NCBI RefSeq assembly: GCF_013185195.1
Contig: NZ_JAAZWC010000013.1
Coordinates: forward strand, 1-64,000
Length of the DNA: 64,000 nt
Direction of reading: 5' to 3'
Source: Saccharibacillus qingshengii
Lineage (GTDB): Bacteria; Bacillota; Bacilli; Paenibacillales; Paenibacillaceae
Each line of letters starts with the position of its first letter. The stretch's first letter is position 1. Below the pieces are notes generated by a model. That model was not told the origin of the DNA. It made no database searches and was given only the letters and a program-made list of their open reading frames with translations. Shown here in pieces: positions 1-8,300 of the stretch. The position numbers and the translations under genes were made by a program.

Positions 1-132
1 CTGCAACATACAGGCAGCAGCTTCTTCACGTGTCCTAACCTTTTTTTCAATGTGTCCTTTACAAGGGGTACAGTTTAGAATGCGGACCACCTTTTTTTTG
101 CGATTTTATGCCAGAATCGGTGCGGAAGCGGC

Positions 133-474
133 TTACAGCACCCCGAGGACTTTCCCTTTCAGGAAAGCGACGGCCTGCCAGGTAAGCCCGCCTCTCATGT
201 AGACCCAGACTTCGACCGGACCTTTGGCGCTGCTCTGCGCTGCGACTTCGGTCGGTTCGCCCCATGACAGCAGCTAACGCTTCGTCACAACCCTGCTCCA
301 GGCGTTCCGCTCTAAGCATTCGACCCGGCATTCCCGAAATCCTTTTTTACCCTCAAAAAGGATGTAGACATCCTTTATGGGAAAAGCCGGATAAGTTGAA
401 ACGCCGACGTCAAAACCGTTACAATGAAAAGAATGCGACGGGAGTCCAAAAAGACAAAATCGGGCCGTAACCAC
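133..474 (-). pseudogene. Decayed fragment of a small secreted-type protein (BamE/SmpA-like end)
   Basis: On the minus strand a 46-codon stretch (about 273 down to the TAA at 133-135) encodes a C-terminus beginning LLSWGEPTEV and ending KGKVLGVL. It looks protein-like: a Trp-Gly-x-Pro turn, then aromatic beta-strand residues. It has no start of its own and is preceded in frame by TAG at 274-276. A neighbouring frame just upstream (about 280-331) reads RLEQGCDEAL, the kind of sequence expected before LLSWGEP. A frameshift near 270-276 would join the two. The ending resembles the C-terminus of the protein at 24024-25145 (GMTKDMVLMSWGSPDD). I infer a broken gene; a random open frame is the alternative. 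Confidence 0.3.
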
Positions 475-577
475 GGCAGATTCGGACGGCGGTTATCGCG
501 TTCCAGGTCGAACGGGATCTCCGCGAACGCGGTCAGGACGGTGCGGCTTACGTTTTGGTAAGGAAGGAGGAATCTCG

Positions 578-1498
578 ATGATGCATAAGGATGAACGCTC
601 CAAGCCCGATATGGGAGTGGAGGGGATCGAAGAAACCGTTAATTCCGATTGGCGGCCTTCGTCGCTCACGGAAGCGCCCGAACATGCCGGTTCCGTCCGC
701 GACGAGACGCTTGGCTATATGCACGAATTGATCGAAATCGCACGCGACTACGCGGAAACGGAAGAAGATTTCTATGAGGGTGCGCTGCTTCAGCGAATCG
801 CAAATTCTTTGTCGGCGGCCGTTCTGCTGCGCGAAGGAGGTTTGGTCGTCGAAGCGCCGGTACAAATCCGGGTCGCTTTCGAACATTCGGCACGTCTGTT
901 TCAATACCGGACGGCTCCCGAAACGATCGATCCCGACGCGGCGCAAGAAGTGATGGGCAGCAACTTGGGCGTCATGAAGTACGCTTACGAACAAATTTCG
1001 TTCGAGCTGACGGATGTATACGGATTTCTGAACATTTTTACCCATCCGGACCGCGCTTCGCTGGAGTGGACAAGTCGGGTCAGCGCGGACTCGGTCGATC
1101 TGGCGGATATGCTGGCCCTTTACGGAGTCGGCGGTATTTTTCTTATTTTTTCCCATACGTATCCCGAAGACGAGCGGCTGGACGAAGAGCGGATGCAGCA
1201 GCAGGCGGAGAGGATCGCTTCACGGATTCTCCGGGTCCTGTCGGATTTTGATACGTTAAAAAAGACCGGAGATCCGCATCGGCTGCTCGAAACGTTCCTG
1301 CGCGAGAACGGCCGTGTGTTCGGCAAAGACAAATATAATGAACATTTGAAGAAATTTATGCGCTTTGCGTCGGAACATCCGGAAAATACGATGGAACTGT
1401 ACTTGAAAAGGGAAATGGAATTGGAACAAAGACGCCAGCTTCGGGCCGCAGCCAAGCAAAAAGAGAAAAAAACCCGCCCAAAAAGAAAAAAGAAATAA
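578..1498 (+). CDS. Hypothetical protein, about 306 aa, basic tail
   Basis: I do not recognise a family with confidence. The start is supported by a strong ribosome binding site (AAGGAAGGAGG) 7 bases before tandem ATGs at 578 and 581. The protein is mainly helical and soluble with no signal peptide. The middle (about residues 70-180) is rich in Ala, Leu and Glu with scattered aromatics, loosely like helical DUF5677-type proteins, but this is only an impression. The last 25 residues are a Lys/Arg-rich tail (KEKKTRPKRKKK), suggesting nucleic-acid or membrane-surface contact. It stands alone, with no operon partner in close spacing; the miniprotein at 1676 follows after 178 bases. Confidence 0.7.
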   Translation: MMHKDERSKPDMGVEGIEETVNSDWRPSSLTEAPEHAGSVRDETLGYMHELIEIARDYAETEEDFYEGALLQRIANSLSAAVLLREGGLVVEAPVQIRVAFEHSARLFQYRTAPETIDPDAAQEVMGSNLGVMKYAYEQISFELTDVYGFLNIFTHPDRASLEWTSRVSADSVDLADMLALYGVGGIFLIFSHTYPEDERLDEERMQQQAERIASRILRVLSDFDTLKKTGDPHRLLETFLRENGRVFGKDKYNEHLKKFMRFASEHPENTMELYLKREMELEQRRQLRAAAKQKEKKTRPKRKKK

Positions 1499-1675
1499 AA
1501 GGATATTATGGAACGACCGCTCAAAACCGATATTTATAAAGGCGGCTCTTCCAAACTTCAGAAACGTATCCGGAACCGCTTCTCCGAAAGCTTAAAAACG
1601 GTTTCAGCTTTTGGCGAAAGGTTTAATAATAAAATGGATACGTTATATTAGACTGAAGTAAGGTGAGGAAGAATC

Positions 1676-1816
1676 ATGCAAAATAATCAAATGCTCCCGC
1701 AATTTTCCGACGTGCTGGAAGAAGTCAATTTCATCCTGTACGGTTCGAAGTCCGGCAAGCCCGAAGAAGAGAACGGGGCCGAACGCGAAGAACAAGCGGA
1801 AATCTCCATGAGATAA
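1676..1816 (+). CDS. 46-residue acidic miniprotein
   Basis: A short frame begins at ATG 1676, 7 bases after AAGGTGAGGAAG, and ends at TAA 1814-1816. The product (MQNNQMLPQFSDVLEEVNFI... ending EISMR) has a hydrophobic/acidic first half and a Glu-rich second half; no membrane segment or metal motif is seen. It is followed by a strong hairpin terminator at 1861-1894, so the transcription unit is plausible. I do not recognise the family. Confidence 0.5.
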   Translation: MQNNQMLPQFSDVLEEVNFILYGSKSGKPEEENGAEREEQAEISMR

Positions 1817-1860
1817 CGACAATTGTCCTTGATCCGAATTCCATAGATTTCCGTTTGCAT

Positions 1861-1900
1861 ACAAAGCCGCCTCCGATTCTCGGGGCGGCTTTGTTCGTGG
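1861..1900. terminator. Bidirectional intrinsic terminator
   Basis: ACAAAGCCGCC (1861-1871) pairs perfectly with GGCGGCTTTGT (1884-1894), with a T-rich tract downstream on the plus strand. It lies between the miniprotein (+) and alkC (-), which converge. Confidence 0.75.
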
Positions 1901-1932
1901 GTCTCATTCTTTTTCTTTGTCTATCCTTTTGC

Positions 1933-3063
1933 TTATGAATCGGAAACCGGCGAGGGGGCATGCAGAGTCAGCGAAGTCTGTGCATATTCGGCGCCGTTCA
2001 CGATCAGCGAGATCCGGTGCACACCGGGATAATGACGGCGGGTTGTCAGATCGGCGAAACGATGTCTGCGAACGATAGAGAACCTTTCTCCTCCGGCAAT
2101 CGTTTTGTCGCTCAGCCGAAACAGTTTGCGCGAAGTCCGTCCGGAAGCTTTGACGAAGTCGATCGCATATTCAAGCCGGATCCGGTACGGTCCGCCGAGA
2201 CGCATCTGTCCTTCGATACGGAGTTCGACGCTGCCGCCTACCGCGATCGAATCCGGCGAGACGGAGATCGAGGCCGTTTCGATCAGCGGGACCGCTTCTT
2301 CGCTGCCTGCGGCGGTGTAACCGAACAGCGAGAGAACAGCCGGATCGGCTGCGCGCAGCAGGCCCCGACAGCCATGCCGGACGATCCAGTCGGTTCGCGG
2401 ATCGCTGCCGTACCAGCGCAGAGCCGTTTCTTTGATCCGGTCGGGGTGATCTTTGGCTATATCGTTGAGGTTATTGGCCACGCTCTTGCGAACGTAGAGC
2501 GACGGATCGGCTTTGAGCGTCTCCAGCAGTTCAAGGACCGGATCCGGATTGCGTTTGAATACCGGAAGGGCCTGTCCCCAGGGCAGACGCGGCCGGCAGC
2601 CTTCGCTGGCCAGACGGCGGACATGCTCGCTGTCGCTGCAAGCCCACAGATGCATGCGCTGAAGCGTCCGCTCCGGTTCCCGCAGCAGGAAGAAGCGGAT
2701 AGCGAATTCGGACGACGATCTGGAAGTGAACCGTTCCAGGGCATCCAGTGCAAGTTCGAAGTCGTCCTCCGAAGTGCCATACACTTCGACGAAGTCGGGG
2801 AAAAAAAGATAGGGGAAACCTGTGCACGCCTCGTCGATGCGATAAAGAATATCCAGGGCTTCCGCAAAAGGCAGCGGCAGAAAACGCCCGAGTACAGACG
2901 AGATCCGCCGGATACGCGCTTTCAGTTCAAGAATCTCCCAGCCTTCGCCCATAACCTCGTCGACAAATCGCCGGCTCTCAAAAAGCGGATAGACGGATTG
3001 CAGCTGAGCTGCGAAAGTCTGAAGAAAAGTTTCGGTGTATATCAATTTCAAAGGTTCAGCCAT
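1933..3063 (-). CDS. alkC: AlkC-type DNA glycosylase with C-terminal Ig-like domain
   Basis: The 376-residue protein belongs to the HEAT-like-repeat alkylpurine DNA glycosylases (AlkC/AlkD superfamily), which excise N-alkylated bases without flipping them. The diagnostic block is the helical repeat region at about residues 160-235 (ASEGCRPRLPWGQALP, then LKADPSLYVRKSVANNLND and TDWIVRHGCRGLLR). The last 110 residues (from about SISVSPDSIAVGGSVELRI) are beta-rich and match the immunoglobulin-like domain that distinguishes AlkC from AlkD. The start is set by AAGGAGGAAATCCG just before ATG. The gene is monocistronic, bounded by terminators at 1861 and 3129. No ada-type methyltransferase gene lies beside it. 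Confidence 0.87.
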   Translation of the reverse strand: MAEPLKLIYTETFLQTFAAQLQSVYPLFESRRFVDEVMGEGWEILELKARIRRISSVLGRFLPLPFAEALDILYRIDEACTGFPYLFFPDFVEVYGTSEDDFELALDALERFTSRSSSEFAIRFFLLREPERTLQRMHLWACSDSEHVRRLASEGCRPRLPWGQALPVFKRNPDPVLELLETLKADPSLYVRKSVANNLNDIAKDHPDRIKETALRWYGSDPRTDWIVRHGCRGLLRAADPAVLSLFGYTAAGSEEAVPLIETASISVSPDSIAVGGSVELRIEGQMRLGGPYRIRLEYAIDFVKASGRTSRKLFRLSDKTIAGGERFSIVRRHRFADLTTRRHYPGVHRISLIVNGAEYAQTSLTLHAPSPVSDS

Positions 3064-3128
3064 CGGATTTCCTCCTTGAGCCGCCCAAGCGCTGCAGCTC
3101 CTGATACGAATGATTGCTTTTCCAGCCT

Positions 3129-3175
3129 AACACGCCCAACCGGACAGCTGAATGTCCGGTTGGGCGTGTTTTGCG
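3129..3175 (-). terminator. Strong intrinsic terminator ending the STM401x-cysC operon
   Basis: A perfect 18-bp stem: 3129-3146 pairs with 3153-3170 around a 6-base loop. It lies 44 bases beyond the cysC stop, just upstream of the alkC start, so it should separate the operon from alkC. Confidence 0.8.
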
Positions 3176-3213
3176 GAGATATTCGATTTTAAACCGGACC
3201 CCGCAGACCTTTT

Positions 3214-3813
3214 TTATGGGGTGGACGGGGCGAATATGTGCATCAGCCGGTTCACGTTTGCCTCGAGCGAGGCCCTATCGGTACGAATGGTGAGCTGGGG
3301 AGAGAGTGGAGGTTCATAAAGGTCGGAAACGCCTGTAAAAGCGGCGATTTCGCCCCGCCTTGCCTTCGCGTACATCCCTTTGACATCGCGCCGTTCGCAT
3401 TCTTCGAGCGGACACTCCACATAAATCTCGGCAAATCCCGGAAGCATGCTGCGCGCATAATCGCGCATCTGTGCATAAGGACTGATCATGGAGACCAACG
3501 CCGTTACGCCATGCTTGTTCAGCAGTCCCGCCACATAAACGGCCCGGCGTACATTTTCCATCCGGTCTTCGCGGCTGAAGCCCAGGCCTCCGCCGATCTG
3601 TCTGCGCAGCTCGTCGCCGTCCAGCACTTCGACAGGAATCCGCCGCTCCATCATAGCTTCCGCGAGCGCGAGCGCAGTAGTCGTTTTGCCGGAACAGGGG
3701 AGACCTGTCAGCCAAAGCGTACGTGCCGGCGGCGTTACGTTCGAAGAAATAGGTGATTCCGGAACAAGCTGAGGCTTCAAGGATGCGAGTTGAACGGGAT
3801 CGGGAAGATTCAT
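3214..3813 (-). CDS. cysC: Adenylyl-sulfate (APS) kinase
   Basis: APS kinase phosphorylates adenosine 5'-phosphosulfate to PAPS, the universal sulfate donor. The 199-residue protein shows the P-loop GLPCSGKTT (about residues 37-45), LDGDELR, the ENVRR helix of the APS site, SPYAQMRDYAR containing the family's reactive-serine position, and KGMYAKARRGEI..FTG. The open frame extends far upstream, but ATG at 3811-3813 is the real start: it has AGGAGGTG before it and overlaps the preceding stop as ATGA. It is the last gene of the STM401x operon and is translationally coupled to the STM4011 gene. No ATP sulfurylase or sulfate-assimilation gene is near, so the PAPS may serve this operon rather than cysteine synthesis; that is inference. 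Confidence 0.88.
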   Translation of the reverse strand: MNLPDPVQLASLKPQLVPESPISSNVTPPARTLWLTGLPCSGKTTTALALAEAMMERRIPVEVLDGDELRRQIGGGLGFSREDRMENVRRAVYVAGLLNKHGVTALVSMISPYAQMRDYARSMLPGFAEIYVECPLEECERRDVKGMYAKARRGEIAAFTGVSDLYEPPLSPQLTIRTDRASLEANVNRLMHIFAPSTP

Positions 3814-4700
3814 CGGACACCTCCTGCATGGATGGAAGGACGCTGATCCGGCAGTCTCCGTCGTTCCAGCAGGCCTTCGCCGTAATAACGGCCGAGATCG
3901 AGCTCCGGCATATGCGCATACCCGATATAGCAGCCGCAGGTCTTCATGCCGCAGGGGCGCACCTGGGCCAGTTCTTCGAGCTCGCTGCGGTACAGATGCC
4001 CGATCACGCGCCGGTCGCTGTAACAGCGTTTGATGATTCCGGGTCCCTGTACGAAAAATACCGATTCCCCGGTCCGGCAAGCCCTGCCGAGGCTGGCGTA
4101 ATCCGGGAGGTTAAGCTCGAACAAAGGGTCTACAGCGCGCAGACGCTCTATTTCGCCGTCGGTATAATAATTTTTGCGGTCTTTGAAAGCATTGATCCAC
4201 AGGTATACTTCTTCCGGAAGTCCGCGCCGCAGCGATTCGATCGATTCGAAAGCGCTGCGTACGCCGACGCTTCCGACGCTGAACGGAATTCCGCGTTGAT
4301 AGAGATCCAGGCAGCGCTCAAGAAAACGTTCTTCGCTTGTTTCTCCGGGATGATAAGTCGCCCAGAAAGCGGCTGTGGCGGGGTTCAGCCGTTCCGTCCA
4401 GTCAAGCTTGGCCGACAAATTCGTTTGAATCGCGACTTTCTCCACATGACCCATATGCGACAATTCGATCATCGCTTCCCGATACCAGCGGTGAACCAGT
4501 CCTTCGCCGTACGGATTGAAGAAAATGGATAGGCGGTGTCCCAACGCTTCCTGGGCGGCGGCCCAGTCGACAAAACGCCGAACCTGAATCCGGTCTTTCT
4601 CGAGTGTCTCGGCACTGTCGATCGTCTTGCTGAACGGGCAGTAAGGGCACGAATAATTGCAGGACGACAAGGAACCGCGGAAATACAAGGTCGCTCTCAT
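3810..4700 (-). CDS. STM4011-family radical SAM protein
   Basis: This 296-residue radical SAM enzyme has its [4Fe-4S] motif CxxxCxxC near the N-terminus (CNYSCPYC, about residues 14-21) and a TIM-barrel-like core. The C-terminal third holds extra cysteines (IIKRCYSD, then RPCGMKTCGCYIG) that could bind an auxiliary Fe-S cluster, as in SPASM/twitch-type enzymes. The family is named after Salmonella locus STM4011 and has no assigned reaction to my knowledge. It overlaps the STM4012 gene upstream and cysC downstream by 4 bases each, so three products are translationally coupled. Radical SAM identity is certain; the substrate is unknown. Confidence 0.88.
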   Translation of the reverse strand: MRATLYFRGSLSSCNYSCPYCPFSKTIDSAETLEKDRIQVRRFVDWAAAQEALGHRLSIFFNPYGEGLVHRWYREAMIELSHMGHVEKVAIQTNLSAKLDWTERLNPATAAFWATYHPGETSEERFLERCLDLYQRGIPFSVGSVGVRSAFESIESLRRGLPEEVYLWINAFKDRKNYYTDGEIERLRAVDPLFELNLPDYASLGRACRTGESVFFVQGPGIIKRCYSDRRVIGHLYRSELEELAQVRPCGMKTCGCYIGYAHMPELDLGRYYGEGLLERRRLPDQRPSIHAGGVR

Positions 4701-6061
4701 GGCAGCACGAATTCCTGCATCCGCTCGCGTACCGGTTCCGAAATCAACCAGTCGCCGATCGAATCGGAGTAACCGAGCCCTTCCCGTCCCATGCGCAGTA
4801 CCCCGTCTTCGACCGCGGCCAGACCCGACTGGGTCAGCAGGTTCAACTGCGGGAGCTCCTCGAAAGCTCCGGCTCCAAAACGCTCGGCATATTCGTCAAG
4901 GTGGAGTCCTTCGCTGTGCAGAATACCTTTGAGCACAAAGCGCAGACGCTGCTCGGCCCGGTCCAGCTCGAAACCGTAGTCGGCATGGTCGTATCGTTGT
5001 GCGGCCACATAATCGGCGATAATACTTTCCGTTGCCCGGCGGCTGACGCCATAACGCGAGGCATAATGCACATTTCGGGTATAGGAACGGGCTCCGCAGC
5101 CGAGGCCCATCATGCCTTCTTCCTGACAGCCGTAAGCGATCGGACTTTTGGACGGCGAATGCCCGACCGTACCTTTGCGGGCAAACCGGCGCATGGAGAA
5201 CTGCTGATAGCCGCGTTCTTCCAAACGTTCGCAGGCCGTAAGATAGAGATCCATACGGGGATCGTCCGTGCCGGCAGCCGGCATGTCGCCCGGTTTGAGA
5301 ATCGTATGCTCCCGTGTATAAAGCGGATAGATGAAGATTTCGCCCGGCTCGTAATGAAGGGCTTCGTCAAGCGAATACAGCCAGGATTCCCGCGTTTGTC
5401 CGGGCAGGCCGTAGATAAGGTCCAGATTGAGCAGGGGGAAATCGAACTTCTGCAGCAGATTCAGCGCCCGCCGGACTTCGCTTGGATTCTGCGGGCGATA
5501 GATCGCAGCCGCCTCGGCTTCGATAAAGCTCTGGATGCCCATGCTCACCCGGTCGACGCCGTGTGCCTGAAGCACGCCAAGCCGCTCGGAATCGATCGTT
5601 TCGGGCGATGTTTCTACGGAGATCGAAGCTTGGGCCCGATCCAGCCCCATTATGTTTTCGGCGATATCGAACAAACGCTCGAGCTGATCCGGACGCAGCA
5701 GGGTCGGTGTTCCGCCGCCGATCGCAAATCGGGCAAAAGGGCGGTTTGCCAGCTCGGCCCACTGCGTTGCCTGACGCTCCAGAGCGTCGACATAACGTTT
5801 GTGCACATCTTCCCGTTTGTCCGGCAGCGTGAACAGATTGCAGAATCCGCAGCGCGCTCCGCAAAACGGGATATGCATATACAGGAAGTAACTTTCCGCA
5901 GGCTCGTTTTTCCAGAGTTCGGACAGTCGTTTCGGCTGCTCGAACGTACGGTAAGCGGTCTTATGCGGATACGAATATAAATAGGAACGATAAGGAGCGG
6001 CGGCCAATTCCTTTTTCCAGGTCTGGACGTGCTCTTTTGGATAGACAGCCGTTTCGGTCAT
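4697..6061 (-). CDS. STM4012-family radical SAM protein (HemW/HemN-like)
   Basis: The 454-residue protein is related to coproporphyrinogen III dehydrogenase/HemW. It has HIPFCGARCGFCN (radical SAM CxxxCxxC, about residues 61-72), the glycine-rich SAM-binding segment FAIGGGTPTLL, GVDRVSMGIQSF and LNLDLIYGLPGQT. Its operon position and partners mark it as STM4012-type rather than a haem enzyme. The start is ATG 6059-6061, behind AAGGAG; the longer frame upstream is not used because it has no ribosome site and runs into the 3' end of the preceding gene. A C-terminal HemN-like helical/winged domain (about residues 350-420) follows the barrel. It overlaps the STM4011 gene by 4 bases. Substrate unknown. 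Confidence 0.88.
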   Translation of the reverse strand: MTETAVYPKEHVQTWKKELAAAPYRSYLYSYPHKTAYRTFEQPKRLSELWKNEPAESYFLYMHIPFCGARCGFCNLFTLPDKREDVHKRYVDALERQATQWAELANRPFARFAIGGGTPTLLRPDQLERLFDIAENIMGLDRAQASISVETSPETIDSERLGVLQAHGVDRVSMGIQSFIEAEAAAIYRPQNPSEVRRALNLLQKFDFPLLNLDLIYGLPGQTRESWLYSLDEALHYEPGEIFIYPLYTREHTILKPGDMPAAGTDDPRMDLYLTACERLEERGYQQFSMRRFARKGTVGHSPSKSPIAYGCQEEGMMGLGCGARSYTRNVHYASRYGVSRRATESIIADYVAAQRYDHADYGFELDRAEQRLRFVLKGILHSEGLHLDEYAERFGAGAFEELPQLNLLTQSGLAAVEDGVLRMGREGLGYSDSIGDWLISEPVRERMQEFVLP

Positions 6062-6101
6062 GGGCAATACACTCCTTTCGGGAGGGATTTGGAGAACTGC
6101 G

Positions 6102-6929
6102 TCAAAGCATGAATTCCCGGTACGGGACGGTCCAGACCGTCTCGTGCGCCAAGCGGTGTCCTTCGTATCCGTCTTCGCCGTAGGCGGTTCCGTGATCCGA
6201 TAAAGCCATGCAGAATGCCGGATTGCTGCGGCGCCGCACCGCATCGAACAGGCGGCCGAGTTCCGCATCGGCATAACGCAGCGCGGCGCGCTGGCTGTCG
6301 ACGGAATCGCGTTTGGCACCGGGCAGGAAAATATGGTTCGGACCGTGCATCGCGGAGACGTTGACAAACAGGAAGAACCGTTCATCCGTCGGAATCGTAT
6401 CGAGAATTTTCAGTGCATGATCCACTTGGTGCTTGGTGGACTGCGGATGGGTCACCCCGAAATTCATCCGCCAGAAGCTCCGCTGGAAGTAGCCGGGCAG
6501 CACGCGGGCGAGCGGTACTTTTTTGGTGAAAAAGATAACCCCGCCGATACACAGCGTATGGTAGCCTTCGGCGGCCAGTCCGGATACGAGGTCCGGCGTA
6601 TCGAACAGCCACGTATGCGGATGCGTCTTCATGCCGGTGTTGCGGGAATGGAACAAGCGCACATGGGAAGATTTGTCCGGATCGGCAGGCGTCGGAAGAA
6701 ATCCGCCAAAGAACGCATGATGCGCCGCATAGGTGAAACTGCCGGGCGAATGCCGTTTCTCCCACGGGCCGCTGCCGCACAGGTTCGGACAGTTTTCCTG
6801 CTCGAGCACGGCGGTATCGTAGCGCAGCGTATCGAGCGTAATCATCAGAATATCGTGCGTACCGACGACTTGGTTCATATCGACGGAGTGTTTGACGGGT
6901 ATTTGCTCACTTGCGGAGCTGAGGTTCAT
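6102..6929 (-). CDS. STM4013-family sulfatase/alkaline-phosphatase-superfamily hydrolase
   Basis: The 275-residue protein has the two metal-binding ends of the alkaline phosphatase/sulfatase fold: MITLDTLRYD at the start and ALSDHGTAYGEDG..GHRLAH at the end (Asp-His, then His). Between them, SFTYAAHHAFFGG probably holds the nucleophile; a Thr or Ser, not the Cys that is matured to formylglycine in classical sulfatases, is available. That points to phosphodiester or phosphotransfer chemistry rather than sulfate hydrolysis. It is shorter than secreted sulfatases (usually over 400 aa) and has no signal peptide, so it acts in the cytosol. Start at 6927-6929 is set by AAGGAGGATAGGAACC. It lies 5 bases after the STM4014 gene. 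Reaction unknown. Confidence 0.83.
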   Translation of the reverse strand: MNLSSASEQIPVKHSVDMNQVVGTHDILMITLDTLRYDTAVLEQENCPNLCGSGPWEKRHSPGSFTYAAHHAFFGGFLPTPADPDKSSHVRLFHSRNTGMKTHPHTWLFDTPDLVSGLAAEGYHTLCIGGVIFFTKKVPLARVLPGYFQRSFWRMNFGVTHPQSTKHQVDHALKILDTIPTDERFFLFVNVSAMHGPNHIFLPGAKRDSVDSQRAALRYADAELGRLFDAVRRRSNPAFCMALSDHGTAYGEDGYEGHRLAHETVWTVPYREFML

Positions 6930-6934
6930 GGTTC

Positions 6935-8290
6935 CTATCCTCCTTGAATCATTCCGGCGCCGCGCTTCGAGAGGTCGAGCCAGCGGCGCATCTGCCAGGT
7001 ATACGGATCGTCTCCGTCTACCTGTACGCGGCGCAGCAGATCGCCGAACGGATTGACATCGACGATATAGGGGCAGCCGGTATTGCGGTCGGTCAGCACA
7101 TCGATGCCTGCCGAAACCGAACCGGGGAACGTCCGCATGGCTGCGAGCGCTTCGCGGGTCGCCGCGGTCAGCGAGCTTTGCGGCAGTCCCGATTGTGCAA
7201 GGGAGAGGCGCCGGCTTCGTAGATGCAGATTGGTAATCGGCGTCTCGCCCGCCCGAATCACGGAGTGCCCGGCTTCGCCGAAAGCGACAAGCTGCCTCAA
7301 GTCGAGAGGGCTTCCGTCCAGCGAAGCTTTGGGGATCCAGCGTTCGGCATGGACGCCGTGTCCGCACAGATAGCCGATCAGCGTCCGGATTTTCACGGGA
7401 TCGTCGAGGGTTCGGACCTGCTTCGAATTGTAGAAAATTCCCGGACGCTGAATATAGACTTCGGCATCCAGCGTGGTGGTCGCCCGTTCGGCGCCGGTGC
7501 GGGGATTGATCTGATACGCGATCACGCCGGAAGCCGCCGAGCCGAAAGCCAGCTTCAGAAAGACCCGATGCATCCGCCGATTCAGCATGGCTTCCCGCAC
7601 GGCTTCGTAGCTGCTTAAGGTTTCCGGTTCGGCCAGCAGATCAGGGACGCGTACGCCCGCTTCGGTCAGCCGGCGATGACAAGCCCGTTTATCGAACATG
7701 ACGGCGATCTCCGCCGGGTCGTTCCAGAACGATGCCGTCGGCCAAGATTCCGCCGCTTCCGAACGTATTCGCGCCAGCAGCCGGCAGAAGCCGCGGAACC
7801 ACTGCGATGGATGCATCAGCCGTATCGGCCGCTCTTCGAGCGCCAGTGCCTGCCGCTCCGGCATCCGGTACGGATCGCGGCGTTCGCGCAGCGGCAGCAG
7901 CTCGTCGCCGTCGTCCTGTTCGGGAGAGCCGAGCGCGATCAGGGCGCGTTCCGCGCCGAAATGTTCGCCCGGAGCATCAAGCCGGATTACCGGCACGGTT
8001 CCTGCCGGAAGTCCGGCTTCCCGTGCCGCTTCGCCGAGCGGCACGCCCGAGAGAAGCCGCGCATACGGAACGACGATCGGCTCGGGCAGCCCCGCTGCAC
8101 GCCGGGCCAGCCGCATGCCTTCGGTGCGTTCGTTTCCGGGGTGGCCGATCAGAATAAGCGGAGCGGTCGAAGGATCGGGAAGAGGGGGATAACCCTCTAG
8201 TCGGTCAGAGCGGGCTCCGACCGGGTTCGCATTAGACTCGCTCATTCGGTCAGAGCGGGCTCCGACCGGGTTCGCATTAGACTCGCTCAT
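6935..8290 (-). CDS. STM4014-family ATP-grasp protein with duplicated N-terminus
   Basis: The 451-residue protein carries an ATP-grasp fold in its second half: a nucleotide-binding lysine segment (VFLKLAFGSAASG), DLRQLVAFG, and the Mg2+-binding strand IVDVNPFGDLL near the C-terminus. ATP-grasp enzymes ligate carboxylates to amines or thiols through acyl phosphates. The N-terminal half is Rossmann-like (LILIGHPGNERT). An exact tandem duplication puts MSESNANPVGARSDR twice at the start, so translation can begin at 8290 or 8245. It overlaps the STM4015 gene by ATGA. The family carries the Salmonella locus name and has no known substrate. Confidence 0.83.
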   Translation of the reverse strand: MSESNANPVGARSDRMSESNANPVGARSDRLEGYPPLPDPSTAPLILIGHPGNERTEGMRLARRAAGLPEPIVVPYARLLSGVPLGEAAREAGLPAGTVPVIRLDAPGEHFGAERALIALGSPEQDDGDELLPLRERRDPYRMPERQALALEERPIRLMHPSQWFRGFCRLLARIRSEAAESWPTASFWNDPAEIAVMFDKRACHRRLTEAGVRVPDLLAEPETLSSYEAVREAMLNRRMHRVFLKLAFGSAASGVIAYQINPRTGAERATTTLDAEVYIQRPGIFYNSKQVRTLDDPVKIRTLIGYLCGHGVHAERWIPKASLDGSPLDLRQLVAFGEAGHSVIRAGETPITNLHLRSRRLSLAQSGLPQSSLTAATREALAAMRTFPGSVSAGIDVLTDRNTGCPYIVDVNPFGDLLRRVQVDGDDPYTWQMRRWLDLSKRGAGMIQGG

Positions 8291-8300
8291 TCGGTCAGAG
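8201..8300. repeat. 45-bp exact tandem duplication at the start of the STM4014 gene
   Basis: Two identical 45-bp units (8201-8245 and 8246-8290) are followed by the first 11 bases of a third (8291-8301). Each unit is 15 codons and contains an ATG and the last bases of the upstream gene. The 11-bp partial copy is the tail of the STM4015 gene, suggesting slippage or recombination between short homologies. Confidence 0.93.

Noticed and set aside
1960-3192. 410-codon plus-strand frame opposite alkC
   Set aside because: The minus strand encodes a recognisable AlkC with Ig-like domain and a good ribosome site; the plus frame has none.
3814-4080. N-terminal extension of cysC
   Set aside because: The extra 89 codons are a shadow of the STM4011 gene; AGGAGGTG and the ATGA overlap fix the start at 3813.
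6062-6385. Extension of the STM4012 frame upstream
   Set aside because: It overlaps the end of the STM4013 gene in another frame and has no ribosome site; AAGGAG precedes ATG 6061.
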